Position numbers and translations under genes: made by a program
From: Proteiniphilum acetatigenes DSM 18083
GTDB lineage: Bacteria > Bacteroidota > Bacteroidia > Bacteroidales > Dysgonomonadaceae
DNA: 64,000 bases
Direction of reading: 5' to 3'
Assembly (NCBI RefSeq): GCF_000380985.1
Contig: NZ_KB905695.1
Coordinates: forward strand, 248,001 to 312,000
The notes under the pieces: model-generated
Database searches by the model: none
What the model saw: only the letters and a program-made list of their open reading frames with translations
Told to the model about the DNA's origin: nothing
Shown: positions 54,409 through 63,030 of the stretch, piece by piece
How positions within the stretch are numbered: the first letter of the stretch is position 1
Layout: each line of letters begins with the position of its first letter

Positions 54409-54416
54409 TAAATTTG
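54409..54416 (+). promoter_or_regulatory. -7 promoter box of the RelA-type gene
   Basis: TAAATTTG fits TAnnTTTG, about 30 bases before the start codon. Confidence 0.45.
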
Positions 54417-54444
54417 TGAATGAAAAAGCAACAAATCAGAGAAA

Positions 54445-56646
54445 ATGAGCGAGAATACTTTTACAGACCGTAATGAGTTTTTACGACTCTATGGCAGACT
54501 TTATTCCTTTTTCAGACAGGAATGGGATCTGCGAAGAGTGTCGGGACTGAAAGAGTTGTTGCGCCGGTCCTTTAAAAAAGCGGAAGAGCAGCCTGACAGC
54601 GAGACGCTATATCACCTTGTGTCGGCCATGCGGACGGCTGTCATTATTATTGATGAGATAGGGCTGAAGCAACCGGCAGTATGTGCGGTCTTACTTTTTC
54701 ATAGTGTTGTGGCTGGTGATCATTCTCCGGATGAGATCGAGCGGCTATTTGGCAGTGAGGTGGAGAGTATTCTCAGGGGATTGAAAAAAGTGAATCAATT
54801 CAGTGATAAGAGGACGGCGGTAGAGTCGGAAAACTATATCAAGTTACTGCTTTCTATAGCTGAGGATATCCGGGTGGTATTTATTATGATAGCGCAACAG
54901 CTACAGCGTATGCGCGATGCAAAGGGGAGAGCACCGTCACACAAGTTAGATCTGGCGGTGGAGTCCACTTATTTGTATGCACCTCTTGCACACCGACTGG
55001 GTCTCTATACCATCAAGTCGGAACTCGAAGACCTTTCCCTGAAATATACCGACCGGGAGCAGTATGATTTTATTGCCCGTAAGTTGAATGAGACGAAGCG
55101 GTCGCGTGACCGTTATATCAGTGAGTTTATCGGGCCGGTAAAGGAACGTCTGGATAAAACAGGGCTGAAATATGATATCAAAGGGCGTACCAAATCGATC
55201 TATTCCATCCAGAATAAACTCAAAAAACAGAAGATTGAATTTGAAAATATTTATGATCTGTTTGCGATCCGCGTGATACTCGATTCACCGCCAGAACAGG
55301 AGAAAGCCCAATGCTGGCAGGTATATTCCATCATTACCGATATGTATCAGCCCAACCCTAAACGGTTGAAAGACTGGCTCTCCATTCCCAAAAGCAATGG
55401 ATACGAATCGCTTCATATTACAGTGATGGGACCCGACGGAAGGTGGGTAGAAGTGCAGATACGGTCGAAACGGATGGATGAGATCGCCGAACGCGGGCTG
55501 GCAGCACATTGGAAATACAAAGGAGTAAAGGGGGAGACGGTCCTGGATAACTGGCTGAGTTCGCTGCGGGAGTCGCTGGAAGACAGCGAAACCAATCTGA
55601 GCCAGAAGTTGACCGATTTCAAACTCGACCTGTACGACGAAGAAATTTTTGTATTTACCCCGAAAGGAGATCTGTTCAAGCTTCCCAAAGGAGCGACAGT
55701 ACTCGATTTCGCTTTCGCCATTCACTCTAACCTGGGAGCTACCTGTATGTCGGGAAGGGTGAACGGGAAAAATGTACCCATCAGGCATGTCCTGAAAAGC
55801 GGCGACCAAGTAGCAGTCAATACTTCGTCGCATCAAACACCCAAGCAGGACTGGCTGAGCTTTGCAGTAACTTCGAAAGCACGGACAAAAATACGCCAGT
55901 TACTGAAGGAGGAGGCCGGCAAGCAGGTGGATATCGCAAAGGAAACGCTTTTGCGGCGGATGAGGAACCGGAAAATTGAAGTGGATGAACCACGTCTGAT
56001 GCAACTCATCAAAAAACTCAGATACAAGACTGTCACCGAGTTTTACGTGGATATCGCTTCAGAAAAGATCGATGTGAACTGGGTGATCGACCGCTATCTG
56101 GAATTGGAAAGTAAGGAGTCGGAAGGCCGGGAGAGTCATGCTACGATGAGTGCCGAAGAGTTTACTTTAAAGACGCCTTCACCTGAAATTACTGGTTCCG
56201 ATGAGTTGATTATCGATCAGAATCTGACCGGTGTGGATTATAAACTGGCAAAATGCTGTAATCCTATTTTCGGAGATGATATTTTCGGCTTTGTCTCTTC
56301 GCAGGGGATAAAGATACATCGTGCGAATTGTCCGAATGCCCATGATCTGTTCTCCCGGTTCGGTTACCGCATATTAAAAGCCCGCTGGTCGGGTAAGACA
56401 AGCTCTTCCAGTTATACTATTGTATTGAGGGTGATAGGGAATGATCAACTGAATATAGTGGCCAACCTGATGTCCATCATTTCGAAAGAGGAGGGTGTAC
56501 AGATGCGTTCTATCACCATTGATTCCAACGACGGCCTTTTTCAGGGAAATATCGCTGTGATGCTGGGAGATACTTCGATGCTCGACCAGTTAATTAAAAA
56601 ACTACGTGCGGTGAAAGGTGTGAAATCCGTTTCAAGATTGAATTGA
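54445..56646 (+). CDS. relA: RelA/SpoT-family (p)ppGpp synthetase, hydrolase domain degenerate
   Basis: A 733-residue long RSH protein. The HD-like domain (about 20-180) has lost its catalytic signature: LLFHSVVAG (His86-Ser87) stands where LLHDxVED is expected, and IAQQLQRMR where LADRLHNMR is expected. The synthetase domain (about 235-365) is intact, with RTKSIYSIQNKL, RLKDWLSIPKSNGYESLH and VEVQIRSKRMDEIAERGLAAHW. TGS (about 395-460), a zinc-finger-like CCNPIFGDD segment and a C-terminal ACT domain follow. It is thus probably a synthetase-only enzyme; a separate SpoT would be needed for hydrolysis. Its start has a fitting -7 box. Confidence 0.9.
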   Translation: MSENTFTDRNEFLRLYGRLYSFFRQEWDLRRVSGLKELLRRSFKKAEEQPDSETLYHLVSAMRTAVIIIDEIGLKQPAVCAVLLFHSVVAGDHSPDEIERLFGSEVESILRGLKKVNQFSDKRTAVESENYIKLLLSIAEDIRVVFIMIAQQLQRMRDAKGRAPSHKLDLAVESTYLYAPLAHRLGLYTIKSELEDLSLKYTDREQYDFIARKLNETKRSRDRYISEFIGPVKERLDKTGLKYDIKGRTKSIYSIQNKLKKQKIEFENIYDLFAIRVILDSPPEQEKAQCWQVYSIITDMYQPNPKRLKDWLSIPKSNGYESLHITVMGPDGRWVEVQIRSKRMDEIAERGLAAHWKYKGVKGETVLDNWLSSLRESLEDSETNLSQKLTDFKLDLYDEEIFVFTPKGDLFKLPKGATVLDFAFAIHSNLGATCMSGRVNGKNVPIRHVLKSGDQVAVNTSSHQTPKQDWLSFAVTSKARTKIRQLLKEEAGKQVDIAKETLLRRMRNRKIEVDEPRLMQLIKKLRYKTVTEFYVDIASEKIDVNWVIDRYLELESKESEGRESHATMSAEEFTLKTPSPEITGSDELIIDQNLTGVDYKLAKCCNPIFGDDIFGFVSSQGIKIHRANCPNAHDLFSRFGYRILKARWSGKTSSSSYTIVLRVIGNDQLNIVANLMSIISKEEGVQMRSITIDSNDGLFQGNIAVMLGDTSMLDQLIKKLRAVKGVKSVSRLN

Positions 56647-57024
56647 AGGTGGTCGTGGTAAATCCATTTATCTTTCTATTTTTTATCCTGTTACTTGAAT
56701 TGGCAAAGATTATTCAAATATAACATGAAAATGAAAAATTTAACCATAGGCCACGCAACGTTTTTTTCTTTTTTGCATCTTATAAATAGATGGTTATGTT
56801 TTGATTAACAATAGGATATTTATTACTTTTACCATCAAAGAAGAATATGAGAGTGTATAATATTTGTATAACTTTTTTTGATTAATTGGTTGTTTTTTAT
56901 CCTTACAGCAAAATTAGCACAAAAATGAAACCTAATATTCCACCAGACTATAGATACCGCTTGTACACAAAGTTTGCAGGTAGTAAGGGTTCTTTGTATT
57001 ATCATTAACTTAGAATCAAACAGA

Positions 57025-57840
57025 ATGAAAACAAAAACATTTTTATTATTTACGGTGATTTCCATATTTCTACTCGTAATGATTGGAGGGTGTGAAGAAG
57101 AAGCCAAACTGAAAGTTCCAGAGGAAGAACAATCGAGTGAACAGGCACAAACTCGCCTTGCCAAAGAACGAGCATGGGTTTATCGTGTAAAGCCAGGAAC
57201 AGTAGAATGGAGCTTATTAAAAAGCGAGGAAGAACGAATAGCTGCCGTTCAGATTCCTGAAGATGTATTGATGAGATCATCTTCAGATGAAATCGTAGAC
57301 TTTTTTGTTGATTTTCCTTTGTTTGGATACTTTACGGCATTTAACACCCCTCAAGAAGGATTCCTTATAATGCTATCCAGTTTTAATATTTTTGAACATT
57401 TGCTGTCAAGAAAAAACGTAGGAAAAGATTTGATCGCTGTATACAAAGATGCAGGAATGTCTGGTTTTGAAAAGATGTCGTACTCCAATGAATTTTGGAC
57501 TATCAAACTAAAATATCTTGAATTGATTTTATCACAAGACGAAATAATAGAATCTTTAACGGAAGAAGAGAAATTAGAATTGATAATAGAAGCAAGGAGC
57601 AAATTAGAAAAAAAAGTACAAGATGAATCTTTCCGCTCTCTTCCTTCCTTTCAATCTTCAACCTTGATGATGGCCAAAATTCTTAAAATTGGGAAATATG
57701 ACGAATTTGAAACTTATTCGAATAAACATGAAATGGACAAATTTATAGAAACAGGTATCATTGAAGATGCTATATCCTTGATTAATGATGTGGTTATATT
57801 AACGGATAATTTTATCAAAAACGCTAACAATCAAAAATGA
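57025..57840 (+). CDS. lipoprotein 1 of an AT-rich cassette, unknown function
   Basis: A 271-residue protein with a lipoprotein signal (FLLVMIGGCEE, Cys16). The start at 57025 is chosen because it gives this signal; an in-frame frame extends further upstream without a sensible start. The mature part is mostly helical and charged. The layout (central WTIKLKYLELILSQDEIIESL, later STLMMAKILKIGKYDEFETY) parallels the next gene, so the two are paralogues. I do not recognise the family. The gap 56647-57024 shows no gene or consensus promoter. Confidence 0.75.
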   Translation: MKTKTFLLFTVISIFLLVMIGGCEEEAKLKVPEEEQSSEQAQTRLAKERAWVYRVKPGTVEWSLLKSEEERIAAVQIPEDVLMRSSSDEIVDFFVDFPLFGYFTAFNTPQEGFLIMLSSFNIFEHLLSRKNVGKDLIAVYKDAGMSGFEKMSYSNEFWTIKLKYLELILSQDEIIESLTEEEKLELIIEARSKLEKKVQDESFRSLPSFQSSTLMMAKILKIGKYDEFETYSNKHEMDKFIETGIIEDAISLINDVVILTDNFIKNANNQK

Positions 57841-57845
57841 TTACA

Positions 57846-58643
57846 ATGAAAAAACTCCTTTATATTTCATATCTGGCATTGGTGTTTGCTGGATGTTCGC
57901 AAGACGATGATTTATCGTCTGTAACGAGAGATGACTGGAATGCAATCAAATCCAGATATGGGACTTATCAACAGAGATGTGGTAGCGTTTCCGATGGGAT
58001 TCAGTATCCTGCTAACTGGACAATAAAAGACGCAGAAGCATTTGTTGTCAGTGATGAAACAATCCGATCCATGAGTACATGCGGTTTATTGGATACTTAC
58101 CTTACCCATCCTGAACGGGTATTGGGGCCATGGTGTGAGGTGTGTTCTTATTCTCTCCATCCGGGAGTGACAGAGTTCAACAATATGGTCAATAATGACA
58201 AAATTTTAAAAGAGATTTTCGGTAGGAATAACTGTGTTGAAGTTTTAGCATCACGGTATCTTTCGATGATAGAACAGGGTGAAGAAGTAATAGGGCGCAA
58301 GAAATGCTTGGAAATGATAATAGCAAGTGATGCGTGTATATCTTTACTAAAAGAGGAAGAGAGGGTTCAATTTATGATGATGGCGTTGAAGATGATGAAT
58401 CGGGAGAAGAAGCTGTTGAAAGAACCGAGACATATCCTGGTTGCTATCATGAAAGCAGGTAACTATACTCCATTCCTTACAGAAGCAAGTAAGGATGGTA
58501 AATACAGCGCTTTCAAGACAGAAGATGGTGTGGGTGACCCTCAACGAAATGGTCTTAGTGAAAATACATGGGGGTATGATATATGTGTTTATGATGTAGT
58601 TGAAAAATACGCGAAACGTTTTTTGAATGACTTAAAAAGATAA
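57846..58643 (+). CDS. lipoprotein 2 of an AT-rich cassette, unknown function
   Basis: A 265-residue protein with a lipoprotein signal (LALVFAGCSQ). Its blocks resemble those of lipoprotein 1: a short Leu/Tyr-rich segment (STCGLLDTYLTHPE), a repeat-like helical middle (FNNMVNNDKILKEIFGRNNCVEVLASRYLSM, then CLEMIIASDACISLLKEEERVQ) and a tail (HILVAIMKAGNYTPFLTEA). Six Cys in the mature part suggest disulfides. The ATG at 57837 would overlap the previous stop; 57846 gives the better signal. The next gene starts two bases after the stop. Confidence 0.75.
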   Translation: MKKLLYISYLALVFAGCSQDDDLSSVTRDDWNAIKSRYGTYQQRCGSVSDGIQYPANWTIKDAEAFVVSDETIRSMSTCGLLDTYLTHPERVLGPWCEVCSYSLHPGVTEFNNMVNNDKILKEIFGRNNCVEVLASRYLSMIEQGEEVIGRKKCLEMIIASDACISLLKEEERVQFMMMALKMMNREKKLLKEPRHILVAIMKAGNYTPFLTEASKDGKYSAFKTEDGVGDPQRNGLSENTWGYDICVYDVVEKYAKRFLNDLKR

Positions 58644-58645
58644 TT

Positions 58646-59686
58646 ATGAAAATACATCAAGTATGTAAGATAAATCTTATTTTGTCAATAATGATGATTA
58701 GTGCATATGCTAATGCACAATATACTAATGTAATTATTTATACTCCTAATAATACTCCTGTTGTAGCAGGTCAGTTTATAGGAACGGATTATACGTCAAA
58801 GGAAAAAGATGATTCGAAAAAATATTGGTTGAGAGTTTACAATAACAAGATAGAATTCATATCAGAGGCTACGCATAGATACAATTGTCATGCTTATGCC
58901 TGGCATATGACAGAAGGAAGATCACCAGTATGGATAAATACCCCGGTATGGATAAATACACCAGAAGATGACAAATATTGGAATGATTATAGTTACATCG
59001 AAGTTTCGGATCCTTCACGTGCAACTAAAGTGTCATATGGTTCAGTCGATCATTCTGCCGTAACGACTACTACCTCGGATTATTTTATTTCAAAATGGGG
59101 TCCATCTCCTCGATTTCGACATTATAAAAATGATTGTCCTTACTCGGTAAGTGATTTGCATTATTATGTAAGACCTTCTATTTCCGGCTCTTCAGTAGTT
59201 TGTGAGCAAGCAGAATATAAGATTGAAGAATTCGATGTATTACCACAGGGATTCACGGTGCAGTGGGGTACAAATAACAGTAATCTAACACTGGTTTCAG
59301 GTCAGGGTACTAGTAAAGCTGTATATAGAAAAACAAGGAATGGTTCGGATATGATTCAGTGCAAAATTGTGTATAGCAACCGCACGACTAATGTAGCTCC
59401 ATTGAGAGTCCATTTTGGGGCGCCGGCAATACAAAGAATTGCCGGGCTGCAAAGCCCTCCGAATGGACAGGAAGCACGATATGAAGCCATTCTTCCAGAT
59501 GGAGCTCCGATCCCGTCCAATTTCGAATGGATATTGAACCCCAGAGGCCGAAACTCTGTTTATCCTTCTGGTCGTTTTGTCGATATTGCTTTTTATGATC
59601 CGGGAACATACCAGCTTGTATGTCGGGCAACGAATAGTTGTGGTGTGGGGGATTATTGTGTTATAACGTTGAATGTTACCAACTAA
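58646..59686 (+). CDS. secreted cysteine-peptidase-like protein with C-terminal Ig/PKD-like domains
   Basis: A 346-residue exported protein with a signal peptide (residues 1-24, ending YANAQ). The N-terminal domain has a papain-like/NlpC-P60-like signature: Cys in YNCHAYAWHM near residue 81, His in SVDHSAVTTTTSDYFISKWGPSPRFRHYKND near residue 133. Similar Cys/DHSAV/SKWG patterns occur in DUF7689-like peptidase domains. Residues 180-345 resemble two Ig/PKD-like modules (SGSSVVCEQAEYKIEEF, then PGTYQLVCRATNSCGVGDYCVITLNV), which bind or present surface proteins. It follows two lipoproteins in one cassette. An 18-base duplication lies at 58925-58960. Confidence 0.7.
   Translation: MKIHQVCKINLILSIMMISAYANAQYTNVIIYTPNNTPVVAGQFIGTDYTSKEKDDSKKYWLRVYNNKIEFISEATHRYNCHAYAWHMTEGRSPVWINTPVWINTPEDDKYWNDYSYIEVSDPSRATKVSYGSVDHSAVTTTTSDYFISKWGPSPRFRHYKNDCPYSVSDLHYYVRPSISGSSVVCEQAEYKIEEFDVLPQGFTVQWGTNNSNLTLVSGQGTSKAVYRKTRNGSDMIQCKIVYSNRTTNVAPLRVHFGAPAIQRIAGLQSPPNGQEARYEAILPDGAPIPSNFEWILNPRGRNSVYPSGRFVDIAFYDPGTYQLVCRATNSCGVGDYCVITLNVTN
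58925..58960 (+). repeat. 18-base tandem duplication in the peptidase-like gene
   Basis: Two units (58925-58942 and 58943-58960) differ at two positions and encode PVWINT twice, in frame. Confidence 0.9.
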
Positions 59687-59754
59687 AAGCTAAATAAAAA
59701 TCGAGAAATGCACTACTGTTATCTTTTACGAAATTGAGTTCGAAAACACCTAAA

Positions 59755-59800
59755 CAACTCCGTCTACCTTGTCAAAGCATTACAAGTGTGGATGGAGTTG
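59755..59800. other. long hairpin between the cassette and folK
   Basis: CAACTCCGTC (59755-59764) pairs with GATGGAGTTG (59791-59800), and an inner CTTGT/ACAAG pair extends the structure. No T tract follows on the plus strand. Confidence 0.45.
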
Positions 59801-59826
59801 CTTGAATTTATTCCACAAGATACCTG

Positions 59827-60270
59827 TTAATCTTCCTCTTCCGTGATTTCAGGGTCTGTTATCGTATCAGGGTCGGACATGCCGGGAATCGTTACGTCAA
59901 GGTCCGGCAGGGTGGGTAATAACTGCTGAACGTAATCCCTCTCATAGTCCTGCGGACGAAGAATCCGACCGTCATATTGAATAAGATCGATATCAATGAT
60001 CATTCTGCCTAAATACTTATCCCTGGGAGTTCGTCCTACAGCCCGTTCCGTTTGTTTGATCTTGTCAATAACTTCTTCCGGAGACATTTCAGTATTGGCT
60101 TTTGCAAGCACATTCCGAAAAAGGTACGCATACTTATCGTCTTCCGGCTCAGTCAGGATGGGCTCACTGAAAACAATATCGGGGAAAAGAAATAAAAGCA
60201 TTCTCTTGGCTTTGTCGATATTGGTTTTGGCGAACGTATTTGATCCTATGCTTAGTAAAATTGTGCTCAT
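59827..60270 (-). CDS. folK: 2-amino-4-hydroxy-6-hydroxymethyldihydropteridine pyrophosphokinase
   Basis: The 147-residue folate enzyme transfers pyrophosphate from ATP to the pterin alcohol. It starts ILLSIGSNTFAK and has the magnesium-binding pair in RMIIDIDLIQYDG preceded by VGRTPRDKYLG. The ending RDYVQQLLPTLPDLD is acidic and extended (SDPDTITDPEITEEED), which is unusual. The start at 60270 is favoured because the longer frame would begin upstream of the -7 box at 60288-60295. Confidence 0.85.
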   Translation of the reverse strand: MSTILLSIGSNTFAKTNIDKAKRMLLFLFPDIVFSEPILTEPEDDKYAYLFRNVLAKANTEMSPEEVIDKIKQTERAVGRTPRDKYLGRMIIDIDLIQYDGRILRPQDYERDYVQQLLPTLPDLDVTIPGMSDPDTITDPEITEEED

Positions 60271-60287
60271 ACTGATAAATTGAAGTA

Positions 60288-60295
60288 CAAATATA
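60288..60295 (-). promoter_or_regulatory. -7 promoter box of folK
   Basis: The minus strand reads TATATTTG, fitting TAnnTTTG. It excludes the upstream alternative start at 60300. Confidence 0.5.
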
Positions 60296-60336
60296 GACAT
60301 TTTAAATTAAAATGAATAGTGAATCGCAAAATCTAT

Positions 60337-60344
60337 TATCTTTG
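60337..60344 (+). promoter_or_regulatory. -7 promoter box of the NfeD gene
   Basis: TATCTTTG fits TAnnTTTG, about 22 bases before the start codon. Confidence 0.55.
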
Positions 60345-60365
60345 TTGTATTAAACCTTGTGAAAA

Positions 60366-61766
60366 ATGAGAAATTTACAAATCGCATTGTTGCTGTTTTT
60401 CCTGATCTTTTCTTTTGATCTTTTGGCGCAGGATGCCAAGCCTATGGTCTACCGGATCAATATAAAGGAAAATATAGGCAGTAATACATGGATATATCTC
60501 CAGAACGGACTTCATGAGGCAACCGGAAAAGATGCAGCCGCAGTGCTTTTACATATGAATACTTATGGGGGAAGCGTACTGGAGGCCGACTCTATGCGCA
60601 CGGCCATTCTTAATGCACCCCTTCCTGTTTATGTTTTTATTGACAATAATGCCGCTTCTGCCGGTGCGCTTATCTCAATCGCCTGTGACAGTATTTTTAT
60701 GCGCAGCAGCGGCTCTATCGGCGCTGCAACAGTGGTGGAAGGGGGAAGCGGGGAAAGAGCTTCCGATAAACATCAGTCCTATATGCGGGGAATCATGCGT
60801 GCTACGGCCGAGAGTCACGGCAAGACAGTGACTGTCCATGAGGGAGATACCGTCACAAAATGGAGACGCGATCCAAAAGTTGCTGAAGCGATGGTAGATG
60901 AAAGGGTTGTAATACCCGGTTTTGCCGACTCTACACAGATACTTACCCTTACAGCCAGTCAGGCTACGGAATTAGGCTATTGCGACGGTATTGCGGAAAG
61001 TGTGCATGAAGTGATCGTGACCCATCTGGGGTACAGCGACTACACTTTAGAGACCTATAATCCCTCTTTTTATGATAAGGTCAGAGGTTTTCTTACTAAC
61101 GGGATTGTACAGGCATTCCTCATCATGTTTATTATAGGAGGTATCTATTTTGAATTGCAGTCGCCCGGTGTAGGCTTCCCCACAGCTGCAGCTATTACGG
61201 CCGCAATCCTCTATTTTACACCTCTTTATCTGACCGGGTATGCTCAGAACTGGGAAGTGCTGCTATTTGTTCTGGGGCTAATCTTTATTGTCTTTGAAAT
61301 ATTTGTCGTCCCCGGTTTCGGAATAACCGGTATTCTGGGAATACTCTTTGTCTTTTCGGCATTGGTACTCGCACTTATAGGTAATATACGGTTTAACTTT
61401 GAAGGATTACCCGCCATGGAAATGTTCAGGGCGCTAATGGTTGTCTTAGGAGGTACGGGTATGGGGCTGGTGCTTATTATTTACCTGTCGGGCCGGATCG
61501 GTAAGCCTGGCTTCCTGCAATTCGCGGCATTGCATACCGATCAGGAAGGATATGTGTCCGTGTCAATGGAGCCGGTTTCTCTGGTGGGCAAGACCGGTGT
61601 AGCAGCTACTGATCTTCGTCCTTCGGGCATGGTGAATGTGGATGGGGATTTTTACGATGCCATCTCACTGAAAGGTTTCATTGATAAAGGAGATGAAGTG
61701 GTGGTGAAGAGGTATGAGAATTTCCAGTTGTATGTGGTCAGGAAAGGTGCAAAGATGATAAGGTGA
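60366..61766 (+). CDS. NfeD-family membrane serine protease
   Basis: The 466-residue protein has a signal peptide (ending LLAQ), then a ClpP/S49-type protease domain (about 30-225) with the nucleophile Ser in NNAASAGALIS and the likely catalytic Lys in ASDKHQSYMRG. Four or five transmembrane helices follow (about 245-385), and a C-terminal NfeD OB-fold domain (about 400-466; GKTGVAATDLRPSGMVNVDGDFYDAISL). This is the long, protease-bearing NfeD form, usually paired with a stomatin-like slipin. No slipin gene is adjacent here. Confidence 0.9.
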   Translation: MRNLQIALLLFFLIFSFDLLAQDAKPMVYRINIKENIGSNTWIYLQNGLHEATGKDAAAVLLHMNTYGGSVLEADSMRTAILNAPLPVYVFIDNNAASAGALISIACDSIFMRSSGSIGAATVVEGGSGERASDKHQSYMRGIMRATAESHGKTVTVHEGDTVTKWRRDPKVAEAMVDERVVIPGFADSTQILTLTASQATELGYCDGIAESVHEVIVTHLGYSDYTLETYNPSFYDKVRGFLTNGIVQAFLIMFIIGGIYFELQSPGVGFPTAAAITAAILYFTPLYLTGYAQNWEVLLFVLGLIFIVFEIFVVPGFGITGILGILFVFSALVLALIGNIRFNFEGLPAMEMFRALMVVLGGTGMGLVLIIYLSGRIGKPGFLQFAALHTDQEGYVSVSMEPVSLVGKTGVAATDLRPSGMVNVDGDFYDAISLKGFIDKGDEVVVKRYENFQLYVVRKGAKMIR

Positions 61767-61798
61767 TTTAAGTGGAAAGGTGTATATCGTCCTGAAAA

Positions 61799-62698
61799 TT
61801 ATTCCTGTCTTTTCTTATCGCGGTATCGTATTCTGTATTCTTTCGGAGTAATTTCCATTTCCTTGACGAAAGTTTTAGAAAAGTGAAACGGGTCGTAATA
61901 GTTCAACCGGAAAGCGATCTCTTTTATCTTTAAATCCGAAAACTGAAGATAAAAGCAGGAGCGTTGTATTTTCAATTGATTGTAATATGCCATGGGAGAA
62001 TAAGAAGTTCTTTGTGTAAATAGAGTATTTAAATGGGAGCAGGAATAACCCACCGCAACTGCAATATCGTTCAGTGTTATTTTTTCCTCCAGATGCTCTT
62101 TCATGAATACAATACTTTTTTGGATTACATCGGTCTCCCTTACATTTTTAATCTCCCTGTATTGGGGAAGATATTTCAGCGAAGCAAAAAAATACATTAA
62201 ACAGAAGCTGATATACTCGAGATTATCGGGATTGTATCCCATTTCCAGATTCTGATAAATTTCTTCGAATAATTGTATCCTGTCGTGATGACGGCTATTA
62301 TGGGTATCTCCCACATCGATATGTTTCCTTATTATAGAATTGAACATGGCCATATTCTCTCCTTTGAAATGTATCCAGTAGATACTCCAGGGATGATGAA
62401 TATCCGAACCATATTTATGATGTCCTTCCGGGGGTAGGATAAAAAACTGATTTTCGGATAATATATACCTTTCATCTTCATATTCAATCCAGCCCTTTCC
62501 TTTGTCGCAATAGATGAAAATATACTGCCCCGCACCTTTTTCCCGTTCCCTGTAGTGGTATTTTGCATTGGGATAGTAACCGATATGAGTCACATAGAGT
62601 TGCCGGGTGATAGGATTATTTTCCTGATAGGTCCTTATATTATAAGGTGTCACAATCGCTTTTTCACCCTTGAATCCGTCGGCAATAGTTGTTTGCAT
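61799..62698 (-). CDS. AraC family transcriptional regulator with cupin-type sensor domain
   Basis: A 299-residue regulator. The N-terminal half is a cupin-like sensor (QYIFIYCDKGKGWIEYEDERYILSENQFFILPPEGHHKYGSD), typical of sugar-responsive AraC proteins. The C-terminal HTH pair is ITLNDIAVAVGYSCSHLNTLFTQRTSYSPMAYYNQLKIQRSCFYLQFSDLKIKEIAFRLNYYDPFHFSKTFVKEMEITPKEYR. It is divergent from the sugar porter gene at 63031, which it probably controls. The shared gap of 332 bases holds repeat text and a promoter. Confidence 0.9.
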   Translation of the reverse strand: MQTTIADGFKGEKAIVTPYNIRTYQENNPITRQLYVTHIGYYPNAKYHYREREKGAGQYIFIYCDKGKGWIEYEDERYILSENQFFILPPEGHHKYGSDIHHPWSIYWIHFKGENMAMFNSIIRKHIDVGDTHNSRHHDRIQLFEEIYQNLEMGYNPDNLEYISFCLMYFFASLKYLPQYREIKNVRETDVIQKSIVFMKEHLEEKITLNDIAVAVGYSCSHLNTLFTQRTSYSPMAYYNQLKIQRSCFYLQFSDLKIKEIAFRLNYYDPFHFSKTFVKEMEITPKEYRIRYRDKKRQE

Positions 62699-62703
62699 AC
62701 GAT

Positions 62704-62802
62704 TTTACATTAGAATTGAGAACTTAGAACTGAGAATCAGCAAGTGAAGAAGTCCAAGAATTTTCACTTTCACCATTCCACCTTACCACCTTTCCACCTT
62801 AT
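62704..62802. repeat. low-complexity intergenic repeat text
   Basis: GAATTGAGAACTTAGAACTGAG, GAAGTCCAAGAATTTTC and CCACCTTACCACCTTTCCACC words fill the first third of the regulator-porter gap. Confidence 0.5.
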
Positions 62803-62906
62803 ATGATAATACCGGAAATAAAGTGAAACGGGTTTGAATGTGCTAAAATAATTGTTTTTTACATGTTTTGCAAAATTTCTTACATTTTTAGATAGAATAT
62901 ACGCCC

Positions 62907-62914
62907 TACTTTTG
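62907..62914 (+). promoter_or_regulatory. -7 promoter box of the sugar porter gene
   Basis: TACTTTTG fits TAnnTTTG. It leaves a leader of about 110 bases before the start at 63031. Confidence 0.5.
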
Positions 62915-63030
62915 TAATATTAAAATATCAGAGAAAGGACTTTTTACTTATCATTCGGAAAAACGAGCATATATACTGCCAAAAACGGCCTGTATTGATT
63001 GGACGGTTGTATGTGCAATTATTTACATAT

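Noticed and set aside
59755-59800. Hairpin after the peptidase-like gene as its terminator
   Set aside because: The T tract is missing, so I list it as an unassigned hairpin.
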